Below the pieces are notes generated by a model, which saw nothing but the letters and a program-made list of their open reading frames with translations, searched no databases and was not told the DNA's origin. A program made the position numbers and the translations under genes. Below, piece by piece: positions 1 to 9,837 of a DNA stretch of 64,000 nucleotides (position 1 is the stretch's first letter; each line of letters begins with the position of its first letter). The stretch is from contig NZ_JAUSZM010000003.1 in assembly GCF_030817655.1 (NCBI RefSeq), forward strand, positions 4,526,001 through 4,590,000. Direction: 5' to 3'. The DNA comes from Streptomyces sp. V4I2. Lineage in GTDB: Bacteria; Actinomycetota; Actinomycetes; Streptomycetales; Streptomycetaceae.

Positions 1-298
1 AAGGAACGGACGCTTCCTTTGTACTCACCCTCTCGGGCTTTCCTCCGGGCGCTTCCCTTCGGTCTTGCGTTCCCGACTCTACCAGATCTTCCCGATCCGA
101 TTTCCTCGGTGCTTTCCAGGTTCCCGCTCTCGCGTTTCCCTTTCCGGCGCTCCCAACATTATCAGAAGTTTTCGGCCGGTCTGACCGGCCGTTCGTTTCC
201 GACTTAATGGGAAGGGGGCTTCTTTGAAATCAACATTTCTTGAAGCCAGACAGATTGTCACTGTTGCCGAACCCGATGGATGCCGGGCTCCAGACAAC
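1..298 (-). other. Leader of a ribosomal RNA operon running off the left edge
   Basis: Read on the minus strand, this stretch closely resembles the conserved leader upstream of Streptomyces 16S rRNA genes. Its hallmark near the window edge is a purine-rich run ending in GAGGGTGAGTACAAAGGAAG and then CGTCCGTTCCTT (about 1-35). The mature 16S gene should begin roughly 150-200 bases beyond position 1, outside the window. A -10-like TAATGT (156-161) suggests at least one more promoter inside the leader, as is usual for Streptomyces rrn operons with several tandem promoters. No convincing protein gene lies here. The identification rests on recalled leader sequence, not on an alignment. Confidence 0.75.
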
Positions 299-304
299 TG
301 TTTG

Positions 305-333
305 AATCTACCTCCCCGCCGGCTCCGTGTCAA
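305..333 (-). promoter_or_regulatory. Vegetative-type promoter, probable rrn promoter
   Basis: The minus strand has TTGACA (328-333), a 17-base spacer and TAGATT (305-310), a near-perfect match to the HrdB (sigma-70-like) consensus. Transcription would start near 298 and run left into the rRNA leader. It lies just downstream of the spoIIM-like gene stop at 387. Confidence 0.7.
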
Positions 334-386
334 CGGCTCCTGTGGGGCGAAGGAGACAGTAGCAGCTCAGCGAGGGCAGACGCACA

Positions 387-1394
387 TCAGGCGGCCGTCG
401 GCACCGTGGCGCTGCGCTCGGCTGCCTCGACGTCGCCGGTGTCGCCGGCGCGGGCCGCACGGGCACCCAGAACGTAGACGTACACGAGGAAGGCCGACTC
501 GGCCGCGATGCCGATACCGATGCGAGCCCAGGTGGGCAGGCCGGAGGGGGTGACGAAGCCTTCGATGGCGCCCGAGATGAAGAGGACGAGCGCGAGACCT
601 ATCGCCATGCCCACTGCGGCTCGGCCCTCCTCCGCCAGGGCTGAGCGTCGGGAGCGCGGGCCGGGGTCGATCACCGTCCAGCCGAGGCGCAGGCCTGTGC
701 CGGCCGCGACGAAGACGGCGGTGAGTTCGAGGAGGCCGTGCGGGAGGACGAGGCCGAGGAAGGTGTCGAGGCGGCCGGCCGAGGACATCAGGCCGAAGCC
801 GACGCCGAGGTTGAGCATGTTCTGGAAGAGGATCCAGAGGACCGGTAGGCCCAGGAAGACACCCAGGACCAGGCACATCGCTGCGGCCTGGGCGTTGTTC
901 GTCCAGACCTGGGCGGCGAAGGAGGCCGCGGGGTGGGTCGAGTAGTACGACTCGTACTGGCCACCGGGGCGGGTCAGCTCGCGGAGTTCGGTGGGAGCTG
1001 CGATGGATGCCTGTACTTCCGGGTGAGTGCCGATCCACCAGCCCAGGAGGGCCGCTACGACCGTGGACAGAATCGCCGTGGGTACCCACCAGTGGCGCGA
1101 CCTGTAGACCGCGGCGGGGAAGCTGTGCGCCAGGAAGCGGGTGACGTCACGCCAGGAGGCGCGACGCGTGCCTGTCACGGCACTACGCGCGCGTGCCACC
1201 AATTGGCTCAGCCTGCCGGTCAGCTGCGGGTCGGGAGCACTGGACTGGATCAGGGAGAGGTGGGTGGCGGTGCGTTGGTAGAGGGCGACGAGTTCGTCGG
1301 CCTCGGCGCCCGTGAGACGGCGCTGGCGTCGCAGCAGCGCGTCGAGGCGATCCCACTCGGCCCGGTGGGCGGTGACGAAGACGTCGAGGTCCAT
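387..1394 (-). CDS. SpoIIM/DUF95-family integral membrane protein
   Basis: This 335-residue membrane protein belongs to the stage II sporulation protein M (DUF95) family. The N-terminal 100 residues are a soluble helical segment. Hydrophobic segments follow at about 104-122, 166-195, 215-235, 262-280 and 290-310. The family-typical LPHGLLEL stretch is at 217-224. In actinobacteria these proteins are usually paired with RDD proteins, and the RDD gene here is divergent, 133 bases away. The role in vegetative cells is unknown; in Bacillus the family acts in septal peptidoglycan remodelling. The ATG at 1394 is followed by a continuous family-like N-terminus. Confidence 0.85.
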   Translation of the reverse strand: MDLDVFVTAHRAEWDRLDALLRRQRRLTGAEADELVALYQRTATHLSLIQSSAPDPQLTGRLSQLVARARSAVTGTRRASWRDVTRFLAHSFPAAVYRSRHWWVPTAILSTVVAALLGWWIGTHPEVQASIAAPTELRELTRPGGQYESYYSTHPAASFAAQVWTNNAQAAAMCLVLGVFLGLPVLWILFQNMLNLGVGFGLMSSAGRLDTFLGLVLPHGLLELTAVFVAAGTGLRLGWTVIDPGPRSRRSALAEEGRAAVGMAIGLALVLFISGAIEGFVTPSGLPTWARIGIGIAAESAFLVYVYVLGARAARAGDTGDVEAAERSATVPTAA

Positions 1395-1527
1395 CGGTCT
1401 GCCTGCTCCTCGGCTGGTCGTCGGCGATTCGTCGTGAGGTCAGCTTGTCGTACTGCGACGCGATGCGCCCTCAGCTTGGCAGACTGGCCATTCTCGGGGC
1501 AGGCCAGGGGAAGGACGGCGGACAGAC

Positions 1528-2601
1528 GTGAGTGATCTGGTGACGGGCGAGGCGGTGGCGCTTGAGTTGCGCCCCGCGAAGCTGCCCAGCAGGGCGTTGG
1601 CCGTGCTGATCGATCTGGCCGTGGCTGTGACGGCCTACATCGTGGTGACCATCGCTCTGGTGGCTTCCACCGCTTCCCTGGACGAGGCGGCACAGGTCGC
1701 TTTGTCGATCGCGGCGTTCCTTCTCGTACTGGTCGGTGCTCCGATCGCGGTCGAGACGCTCAGCCATGGACGTTCGCTCGGGAAGCTGGCGTGCGGGCTG
1801 CGGGTGGTGCGGGACGACGGCGGGCCGATCCGGTTCCGGCATGCGCTGGTGCGGGGAGCGATCGGTGCGGTCGAGATTCTGATGACGTTCGGAGCCGTCG
1901 CCTGTATCGCGTCGCTCGTCTCGGAGCGCGGGCGCCGGCTCGGTGACGTGTTTGCGGGAACTCTCGTCGTACGGGAACGGGTGCCGGCCACGCGGACAGG
2001 CTTCGTGCCGCCGCCTCCGCCCTGGCTGGCCGGGCGTTTCTCGGCGCTTGATCTTTCGGCGGTCCCGGACGGCCTGTGGCTTGCGATCCGCCAGTATCTG
2101 ACGCGGATGCAGCAGTTGGATCCGCAGGTCGGTTGGGCCATGGCGGAGCGGCTCGCCGCTGATCTCACGGCTCGTACGGGCGCTCCGGCGCCGCCGGACG
2201 TGCCGCCGGCCGCGTATCTGGCGGCGGTCGTGCAGGAGCGACAGTCTCGGGAGGCTCGGCGGGCTTTCGGCGGTGGGGCGGCGTTGGGCGGTGCGCCGGT
2301 CGGTGACGCGTACGCGGGTGGCTGGCCGGGCAGTGGTGGTGCGCCGCATGGTACTGGTGCGCCGGGTGTGTACGGGCCTCCGGCTGTGCAGCCTTCGGGG
2401 GTCTTTGCTCAGCCCGCCGCACAGAGCGCGTGGACCACTTCGGCAGGAGGCGCGGACGCTGTCGTTCCGACGGGCGTTCAGGCGGAGGTCCCGATCGGCG
2501 GCGAACCGGAGACTCCGGTGCAGCCGAGTCAGCCTGTGGCGCCGTCGCGCGAGACGACGGCTGCTGATCGTCCCGGCACCGGGTTCGTACCGCCTGCCTG
2601 A
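1528..2601 (+). CDS. RDD-family membrane protein with long disordered tail
   Basis: A 357-residue protein. The RDD domain (about residues 7-150) begins with an arginine-containing helix and has hydrophobic segments near 25-45 and 55-75, and another near 110-130. The C-terminal half (about 185-357) is rich in Gly, Ala, Pro and Val and is probably disordered and cytoplasmic. RDD proteins are of uncertain function; some have been linked to transport. The GTG at 1528 is the first start after the divergent intergenic region and gives an N-terminus that runs directly into the RDD domain. It converges on the next gene. Confidence 0.85.
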   Translation: MSDLVTGEAVALELRPAKLPSRALAVLIDLAVAVTAYIVVTIALVASTASLDEAAQVALSIAAFLLVLVGAPIAVETLSHGRSLGKLACGLRVVRDDGGPIRFRHALVRGAIGAVEILMTFGAVACIASLVSERGRRLGDVFAGTLVVRERVPATRTGFVPPPPPWLAGRFSALDLSAVPDGLWLAIRQYLTRMQQLDPQVGWAMAERLAADLTARTGAPAPPDVPPAAYLAAVVQERQSREARRAFGGGAALGGAPVGDAYAGGWPGSGGAPHGTGAPGVYGPPAVQPSGVFAQPAAQSAWTTSAGGADAVVPTGVQAEVPIGGEPETPVQPSQPVAPSRETTAADRPGTGFVPPA

Positions 2602-2678
2602 CCCGGTGGGTGGCTGCGGGGAGTGCCGTATTCGCTCGGCGGGCCCCCGGCCTCCGCACGTGCGGCTCGCGTCGCCGC

Positions 2679-3293
2679 TCAGGCGAACGTCGACGGCGGG
2701 GATTCGAGGTCTTCCAGCTCAATTCCGGGTGCCGCGAGCACCACGTCGCCGGCGATGTGAACGGTGTGCTGCTCCCCCGTGTCCAGGGCTGTGACCTGGT
2801 ATTCGTCCACGGTCAGAGGGCCGTTGTCAGTGGCGTGTGCTTCTCTTTTCAGCAGGGCCCAGGACTGGTCCACGGTGCGCGGTGCGAGGACCGGGTCAGT
2901 GAAGGCGACAAGGCGTACGCGGGTTGCTGTGGTGGAGGGGGTGAGGCGGAGGAGACGGGTGGTGGCGACGAGGAACGCGGGGGATGTGCCGGTGAAGGCG
3001 TGGGCGGGGACGTTGCCTTCTGTGGCATGGGTTCCGGTCGGGTCCGTGCGGACCCAGGTGACGCCGTCGAGGGCGGCACCGCGGACCTGCCAGCTCGCGG
3101 CGTGCAGTTCGAGGCGGATCGGGCGGCCGAGTTCGTCGAGGGTGAGGTCGACGGAGCCGCTGTGATCGCCCGAGGGGGCGGTCAGTTGAGAGACGTAGCG
3201 CCAGCCGGAGGGGCCGGGGGCGCAGTGGAAGTGCTCTTCCGCGAGGGGGGTGTGATCGTGCGGATCGTGGAGCGAATAGCGGCCGCGGGGCAT
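2679..3293 (-). CDS. Conserved hypothetical protein, soluble
   Basis: A 204-residue soluble protein without signal peptide or membrane segment; I do not recognise a named domain. It contains many short beta-like segments and begins with a His-rich stretch (HDPHDH within residues 8-14). It sits downstream of ahcY on the same strand, separated by a strong terminator-like hairpin, so it is probably transcribed separately. The position next to S-adenosylhomocysteine hydrolase gives no firm clue to its role. Confidence 0.7.
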   Translation of the reverse strand: MPRGRYSLHDPHDHTPLAEEHFHCAPGPSGWRYVSQLTAPSGDHSGSVDLTLDELGRPIRLELHAASWQVRGAALDGVTWVRTDPTGTHATEGNVPAHAFTGTSPAFLVATTRLLRLTPSTTATRVRLVAFTDPVLAPRTVDQSWALLKREAHATDNGPLTVDEYQVTALDTGEQHTVHIAGDVVLAAPGIELEDLESPPSTFA

Positions 3294-3346
3294 GGGGGTC
3301 CTGGTCCTGGGGCTTGACGGGCGGGTCCGGCCTCAGTGGCCAAAGG

Positions 3347-3381
3347 GGCAGGCCCCCGGCACGGGGGTGCGGGGGCCTGCC
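3347..3381 (-). terminator. Rho-independent-type terminator for ahcY
   Basis: A 12-bp perfect stem (3347-3358 with 3370-3381) closes an 11-base loop. It starts 69 bases past the ahcY stop. As is common in Streptomyces there is no clear T-tract. Confidence 0.8.
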
Positions 3382-3449
3382 TCGGAGGACCTGCTGTTGC
3401 GGGAGCGCGTCAGTGCACGGACGTGCTCGTCGCGAGCCGGGGTGCCGGC

Positions 3450-4907
<1,458 letters not shown>

Positions 4908-5041
4908 ACGAGCTGCTCCTGGAGTTTGGGTCGAGGTGGGTACGGCTGGTCTGCGCGGCGGCGGACACAGGGGTGCCCCGAAGGAGGACACAGGCATGCC
5001 CGCGTGCGCGCAGCGCAGTCCGTCGGAGGCCCTCTCTCCCT

Positions 5042-5071
5042 CGGTCGGTCCGCGGAGGGACCGCCCGACCG
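5042..5071 (-). promoter_or_regulatory. Strong hairpin in the ahcY 5' leader
   Basis: On the ahcY transcript CGGTC pairs with GACCG and GGTCC with GGACC, giving a stacked hairpin with a 4-base bulge. It lies about 135 bases before the start codon. A possible -10 box TAGCTT (5101-5106, minus strand) would give a leader of roughly 190 bases containing this structure. The leader does not show the canonical SAH-riboswitch core that I know. Confidence 0.45.
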
Positions 5072-5230
5072 CCATCAGCAGCGACGTCTGGCTCCCACCC
5101 AAGCTACACCGGTGGACCCGGCCGCCCCCAGTCCGCCTCCGAACACATCGCGCCGAACACGAGGTGTCGTCGGGATCGGTGGCGCGCGGCCGTACGGCGA
5201 TAACAGGACACCTACGAACGGGAGGACATC

Positions 5231-5317
5231 GTGCAACAGACCTGGAGGACAGGGGACTTTCGGGCCTTTGAGCGTCGGTGCGGGTGTTGGAGGATGCGGG
5301 GAGATCTGATCCTCTGA
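5231..5317 (+). CDS. Possible 28-residue leader peptide upstream of fruA
   Basis: A GTG start (5231) lies five bases after a near-ideal ribosome binding site (GGGAGGACATC). It opens a 28-codon frame ending in TGA at 5315-5317, 59 bases before the PTS gene. The peptide begins MQQTW, ends DLIL and is Arg-rich with no recognised motif. It is reported because the start signal is stronger than that of fruA itself. It may be a regulatory uORF or chance. Upstream, AGGTGTC (5162-5168) and GACACCT (5207-5213) form an inverted pair that could be operator half-sites. Confidence 0.3.
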   Translation: MQQTWRTGDFRAFERRCGCWRMRGDLIL

Positions 5318-5376
5318 TCGATCCTGCGGGGCGTCCGGGACGGCGTTCCGTGTGACAAAGGCGTTAGGAGATCGAC

Positions 5377-7449
5377 GTGACCAGTCCGGCCGGCCCTCCC
5401 CCCACGGGCAGCGGCGATGGCGAGCGCAGGCGGTTGAAGCTGCTCGCGGTGACCGCGTGTCCGACCGGCATCGCACACACGTACATGGCGGCGGAGAAAC
5501 TCGCGCAGGCCGCCGAGAGCCGCGGTATCGACATGAAGGTGGAGACGCAAGGGTCCATCGGGGCCGAAAACGTACTCGACGACAACGATGTCAGCACTGC
5601 GGACGGAGTCATCGTCGCCGCGGACAAGGATGTGGATCTGAGCCGTTTCGTGGGCAAGCGGGTCCTCACTGTCGGGGTGGCGGAGGGCATTCACCACCCC
5701 GAGCGGCTGATCGAGCGGGTGCGGTCGGCGCCGGTGCACGCCCAGGCCGGCCCGATCAAGCCTGCCTCCGAGAGCGGCGGCAGGGAGCGGAGCGTCGGGT
5801 ACAAGGCGCTGATGAACGGGGTCAGTTACATGATTCCGTTCGTGGTGGTCGGCGGGTTGCTGATCGCCGTGTCGCTGTCGCTCGGCGGGCACACCGATCC
5901 CTCCGGGGGTCTCGTCATCCCGAAGGACTCCTTCTGGATGGACGTGAACAACATCGGCGTCATCGGCTTCACGCTGATGGTGCCGATCCTGTCCGGATAC
6001 ATCGCCTACGCCATCGGGGACCGGCCCGCGCTCGTGCCGGGCATGATCGGTGGCTGGATCGCCAACACCGGATCGCTCTACGACTCGAAGGCGGGCGCCG
6101 GCTTCATCGGGGCGATCGTGACCGGGTTCCTCGCCGGGTATCTGGTGCTGTGGATCAAGAAGGTCAGGGTCCCGAAGTTCGTGCAGCCGATCATGCCGAT
6201 CATCGTGATACCGATCGTGGCGACCACGGCGCTCGGGCTGTTCTTCATCTACGTCATAGGGGAGCCGATCTCCTGGGTCTTCGAGCACCTGACCGACTGG
6301 CTCAGCGGGATGACGGGCACGAGCGCGATCCTGCTGGGCGCGATTCTCGGGCTCATGATCGCCTTCGACATGGGCGGGCCGGTCAACAAGACGGCGTTCC
6401 TCTTCGGCGCCGGGCTCATCGCGACCGGCAACCAGACGGTCATGGGCATGTGCGCGGCCGCGATCCCGGTGATGCCGCTGGGGCAGGGCCTGGCCACGCT
6501 GATACGGAAGCGGCTGTACACCGAGCAGGAGCGGGAGACGGGGCTCGCCTCGCTGTTCATGGGCTGCTTCGGCATCTCCGAGGGCGCGATCCCGTTCGCG
6601 GCGGCGCGGCCCGCGCAGGTCATCCCGGCGAACATGCTGGGCGGCGCGGTAGCCGGTGCGATCGCCGGGCAGGCCGGGGTCGAGGACGCGGTGCCGCACG
6701 GCGGGCCGATCGTGGCGGTGCTGGGCGCGGTGAGCGGGGTGCCGATGTTCTTCGTGGCCGTGGTGATCGGCACGGTCGTCACCGCGCTGACGACGGTCGC
6801 GCTGGTTGACATCAGTGAGCGGAAGCGGCGGGGGGTGTCCGTCGTCGGCGGGGGCCCGGTGGGAGCCGAGCCCGCGTTGGTCGGGGTGGGTGCGGGGGCC
6901 GTCGTAGCGCGGCAGGCCCCTGTCGGGGGTGTGGCGGCGGGCGCGAGCGCATCTGCCGCAGAGCCGGCGTCGGCTGAAGCCGACGGCCATGACGCGGTCC
7001 TCTCCGGCTACCTCACCGAGCAGACCGTGAAGGTCTCGCTCGACGCGCGTGACAAGGAGGCCGCCATCCGGGAGATGGCGGGGCTGCTCGCGCGCAGCGG
7101 CAAGGTGGCGGACGGGGACGAGTTGGTGCGGACGGTGTTGCGGCGCGAGGAGCAGGGCACGACCGGACTCGGGGAGGAGATCGCGATTCCGCATGCCAAG
7201 ACGGACGCGGTGACCGCGCCCGTGGTCGGGTTCGCGCGGTCCGGCGAGGGGGTCGAGTGGGGCTCGCTGGACGGGACGAAGGCCAAGCTCGTCTTCATGA
7301 TCGCCGTGCCGGAGGCGGCCGCGGGTGACGAGCATCTGCGGATTCTGGCGCTGCTGTCGCGGAAGTTGACGGACGCCGGGTTCCGGGAGCGGCTGACGAC
7401 CGCCGCGGACGAGGCCGCGGTGCTCGGCGTGCTCGGCGAGATCCGGTAG
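5377..7449 (+). CDS. fruA: Fructose-type PTS permease, fused EIIB-EIIC-EIIA
   Basis: A 690-residue membrane permease that takes up and phosphorylates sugar, probably fructose, using phosphate from HPr. Domains in order are: EIIB at about 19-115 with the phosphocysteine in ACPTGIAHT (Cys28); EIIC at about 128-480, a multi-helix channel containing the family-typical MGGPVNK stretch; an Ala/Gly linker; and EIIA at about 545-690 with the phosphohistidine in IPHAKT (His606). All domains look intact. No fruK (1-phosphofructokinase) or DeoR-type fruR is adjacent, unlike the usual fruRKA operon. The GTG at 5377 has GGAG nine bases upstream (TTAGGAGATCGAC). A strong terminator follows. Confidence 0.93.
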   Translation: MTSPAGPPPTGSGDGERRRLKLLAVTACPTGIAHTYMAAEKLAQAAESRGIDMKVETQGSIGAENVLDDNDVSTADGVIVAADKDVDLSRFVGKRVLTVGVAEGIHHPERLIERVRSAPVHAQAGPIKPASESGGRERSVGYKALMNGVSYMIPFVVVGGLLIAVSLSLGGHTDPSGGLVIPKDSFWMDVNNIGVIGFTLMVPILSGYIAYAIGDRPALVPGMIGGWIANTGSLYDSKAGAGFIGAIVTGFLAGYLVLWIKKVRVPKFVQPIMPIIVIPIVATTALGLFFIYVIGEPISWVFEHLTDWLSGMTGTSAILLGAILGLMIAFDMGGPVNKTAFLFGAGLIATGNQTVMGMCAAAIPVMPLGQGLATLIRKRLYTEQERETGLASLFMGCFGISEGAIPFAAARPAQVIPANMLGGAVAGAIAGQAGVEDAVPHGGPIVAVLGAVSGVPMFFVAVVIGTVVTALTTVALVDISERKRRGVSVVGGGPVGAEPALVGVGAGAVVARQAPVGGVAAGASASAAEPASAEADGHDAVLSGYLTEQTVKVSLDARDKEAAIREMAGLLARSGKVADGDELVRTVLRREEQGTTGLGEEIAIPHAKTDAVTAPVVGFARSGEGVEWGSLDGTKAKLVFMIAVPEAAAGDEHLRILALLSRKLTDAGFRERLTTAADEAAVLGVLGEIR

Positions 7450-7455
7450 GCGCAC

Positions 7456-7490
7456 AACGGGGTCCACCGAGCGACTCGGTGGACCCCGTT
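7456..7490. terminator. Bidirectional terminator between fruA and the CDF gene
   Basis: A 16-bp perfect stem with a 3-base loop (7456-7471 pairs with 7475-7490) sits between the convergent genes ending at 7449 and 7530. Its symmetric position suggests it serves both strands. Confidence 0.85.
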
Positions 7491-7529
7491 GCCGTACGAC
7501 ACAGGCGGACTGGACAGACGTACGAGAAA

Positions 7530-8510
7530 TCAGTGGCCGGCGTCGTGCTGTGTCGGGCCGCCCGGGGAGGCCTCGCGGTCCGCGCCCTTGGCGGCCTCGG
7601 TCTCGCTGTAGATGTCCGGTTCGAGGTAGATGACGCGGGCGATCGGGACGGCCGCGCGGATGCGGGACTCGGCGGCGTTGATGGCGGTGGCGACCTCGGT
7701 GGCCGTGTCGTCGTGCTGTACGGCGATCTTGGCGGCGACCAGGAGTTCCTCGGGGCCGAGGTGGAGGGTGCGCATGTGGATGATGCGGGTGACGGTGTCG
7801 CCGTCGACGATGGCGGCCTCGATCTTCTGGACCTCCTCGACGCCCGCGGCCTCACCGAGCAGCAGGGACTTGGTCTCGGCGGCCAGGACGAGCGCGATGA
7901 GGATGAGCAGGATGCCGATGCAGAGGGTGCCGATGCCGTCCCAGACGCCGTCGCCGGTCGCCAGGGCGATGCTGACGCCGGCCAGCGCCAGGATCAGGCC
8001 GACCAGGGCGCCGAGGTCCTCCAGGAGCACGACGGGCAGTTCGGGGGCCTTGGCGTGGCGGACGAAGTCCTTCCACGACCGCTGGCCGCGCAGGGGGTTG
8101 GACTCCTTGATGGCCGTCCGGAAGGAGAACGTCTCCGCGATGATCGCGAACACCAGGACGCCCACCGGCCAGTACCAGTGGTCGATCTCGTGGGGGTGCT
8201 TGATCTTCTCGTAGCCCTCGTAGATCGCAAACATGCCGCCGACCGAGAAGAGCACGATCGAGACGAGGAAGGCGTAGATGTAGCGCTCGCGGCCGTAGCC
8301 GAAGGGGTGTTGCGGGGTGGCCTCGCGCTGGGCCTTCTTGCCGCCGACGAGCAGCAGGGCCTGGTTGCCGGAGTCCGCGAGCGAGTGCACGGACTCGGCG
8401 AGCATCGATGACGATCCACTGAAGATGAACGCAACGAACTTCGCTACCGCGATCGCGAGGTTGGCGGCGAGTGCCGCCACGATCGCCTTGGTGCCGCCTG
8501 ACGCGCTCAT
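7530..8510 (-). CDS. Cation diffusion facilitator (ZnT9-like) transporter
   Basis: A 326-residue inner-membrane protein of the CDF family, which exports divalent cations such as zinc. About six hydrophobic segments lie within residues 8-220, followed by a cytoplasmic C-terminal domain (about 225-300). The first metal motif SVHSLADSGNQ keeps the HxxxD arrangement. The second site reads LLEDLGAL, with Glu-Asp instead of His-x3-Asp, which is typical of the SLC30A9/ZnT9-like branch. Substrate is therefore uncertain. It is transcribed toward fruA and ends at the shared terminator. Confidence 0.88.
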   Translation of the reverse strand: MSASGGTKAIVAALAANLAIAVAKFVAFIFSGSSSMLAESVHSLADSGNQALLLVGGKKAQREATPQHPFGYGRERYIYAFLVSIVLFSVGGMFAIYEGYEKIKHPHEIDHWYWPVGVLVFAIIAETFSFRTAIKESNPLRGQRSWKDFVRHAKAPELPVVLLEDLGALVGLILALAGVSIALATGDGVWDGIGTLCIGILLILIALVLAAETKSLLLGEAAGVEEVQKIEAAIVDGDTVTRIIHMRTLHLGPEELLVAAKIAVQHDDTATEVATAINAAESRIRAAVPIARVIYLEPDIYSETEAAKGADREASPGGPTQHDAGH

Positions 8511-8579
8511 GTGTTCGCGTTGTCCCTTCGTACGCCGTCCCGGGCTTTGCCCGTCCTTTGCGGTGCGCCATTGTTGCAG

Positions 8580-8604
8580 CCCGGCAGGACTCCAGCGTGC
8601 CGGG
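8580..8604 (-). terminator. Possible terminator after manA
   Basis: A 7-bp stem (8580-8586 with 8598-8604) with an 11-base loop lies between the manA stop and the CDF gene start, both on the minus strand. Confidence 0.45.
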
Positions 8605-8620
8605 GCACCAAGTGGTCGCT

Positions 8621-9772
8621 TCAGACGACGACGGTCGCCCGGAAGACCGTGCCGTTCCCGGACACTTCGGTCTGTTCCCCGGCGGGAACGAAGACCGACT
8701 GACCGGGGGTCAGTTCATGCTCGCCCGCCCGGACCGTGCCTGCCGTGCAGAGCAGGATCTGCGGGGTCGCACGGGTGAGGTCGTGAGTGGCGGCGCCCTC
8801 CGGGAGGACGTACCGGGAGAGCCGGAACTCGTCGATCGGGGTCTCGTAGACCTCTTCGCCGTCGGGGGACGCCTCCGGGCGCAGCACGCCCGGGTCGCCG
8901 GCCTCGAAGCGGACGATGCGCAGGAGTTCGGGGACGTCGACGTGCTTGGGGGTCAGTCCGCAGCGCAGGACGTTGTCGGAGTTGGCCATGATCTCGACGC
9001 CGAGGCCGCTCAGGTAGGCGTGCGGGATGCCGGCGCCGAGGAACAGGGCCTCGCCGGGCTGGAGTCGGACGTGGTTGAGGAGCATCGCGGCGATGACTCC
9101 GGGATCGCCCGGGTAGTGGTGGGCGATGTCGGCGTAGGGCGCGAAGTCGCCGCCGAGGCGAGTGCAGGCGGCCGCGGCCTCGTGGACCGTGCGGGCCATT
9201 TCCTCGCGGTCGGCGGTGAGGATCGCGGTGAGGACCTCGCGCAGGGCCGCCTCCTCCGGCTGGGCGTGCAGGAGGTCGACGTACGGCTTGAGGGAGTCGA
9301 CGCCGAGCCCGTCGAGGAGGTCGGCCGCCTCGGCCGGGGTGCGGAAGCCGCACAGGCCGTCGAACTCGGTGAGGGCGCAGATGAGTTCGGGCTTGTGGTT
9401 GGCGTCCTTGTAGTTGCGGTGGCCGGCGTCCACGGGGATGCCGCGGCGCTCCTCGTCCTCGTACCCCTCCTTCGCCTGGGCGAGGTCGGGGTGCACCTGG
9501 AGGGAGAGCGGGGCGCCGGCGGCGAGGATCTTGAGGAGGAAGGGCAGGCGGGGGCCGAACTTGGCCACGGCCTGCTCGCCCAGTTCGCGCTCGGGGGCGG
9601 CCTCGATGACGTCGACGAGCGTGCCGCGGGCGGTGCGCGAGGGGGCGCCCGGGTGGGCGCCCATCCACATCTCCGCCTGCGGTTCGCCGGTCGGGTCGGT
9701 GCCGAGCAGCTTCGGGATCGCTGTGGTGGAACCCCAGGCGTAGGGGCGGACGGTGTTGTCGAGGCGGTCCAT
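8621..9772 (-). CDS. manA: Mannose-6-phosphate isomerase, class I
   Basis: Zinc enzyme that interconverts fructose-6-phosphate and mannose-6-phosphate, the entry step to GDP-mannose. At 383 residues it has family length. Zinc ligands and active-site motifs are visible: LQVHPD, the NHKPEL stretch, and GIPHAYLSG. It starts MDRLDNTVRPYAWGS, typical for actinobacterial ManA. It is the last gene of a minus-strand series (manB, Trm112-like peptide, SIS protein, manA) devoted to mannose phosphate supply. Confidence 0.95.
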   Translation of the reverse strand: MDRLDNTVRPYAWGSTTAIPKLLGTDPTGEPQAEMWMGAHPGAPSRTARGTLVDVIEAAPERELGEQAVAKFGPRLPFLLKILAAGAPLSLQVHPDLAQAKEGYEDEERRGIPVDAGHRNYKDANHKPELICALTEFDGLCGFRTPAEAADLLDGLGVDSLKPYVDLLHAQPEEAALREVLTAILTADREEMARTVHEAAAACTRLGGDFAPYADIAHHYPGDPGVIAAMLLNHVRLQPGEALFLGAGIPHAYLSGLGVEIMANSDNVLRCGLTPKHVDVPELLRIVRFEAGDPGVLRPEASPDGEEVYETPIDEFRLSRYVLPEGAATHDLTRATPQILLCTAGTVRAGEHELTPGQSVFVPAGEQTEVSGNGTVFRATVVV

Positions 9773-9837
9773 GCTCTGTCTCTGTCTCCGTACGTACGCT
9801 GCTCGGCGGGCTCTGGTCTGGAAGGCGCGGGACCAGG

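Noticed and set aside
4908..5102. Canonical SAH riboswitch upstream of ahcY
   Set aside because: The conserved GGCGCUGC and AACGGCGCUC core segments are not present; only a generic hairpin is seen.
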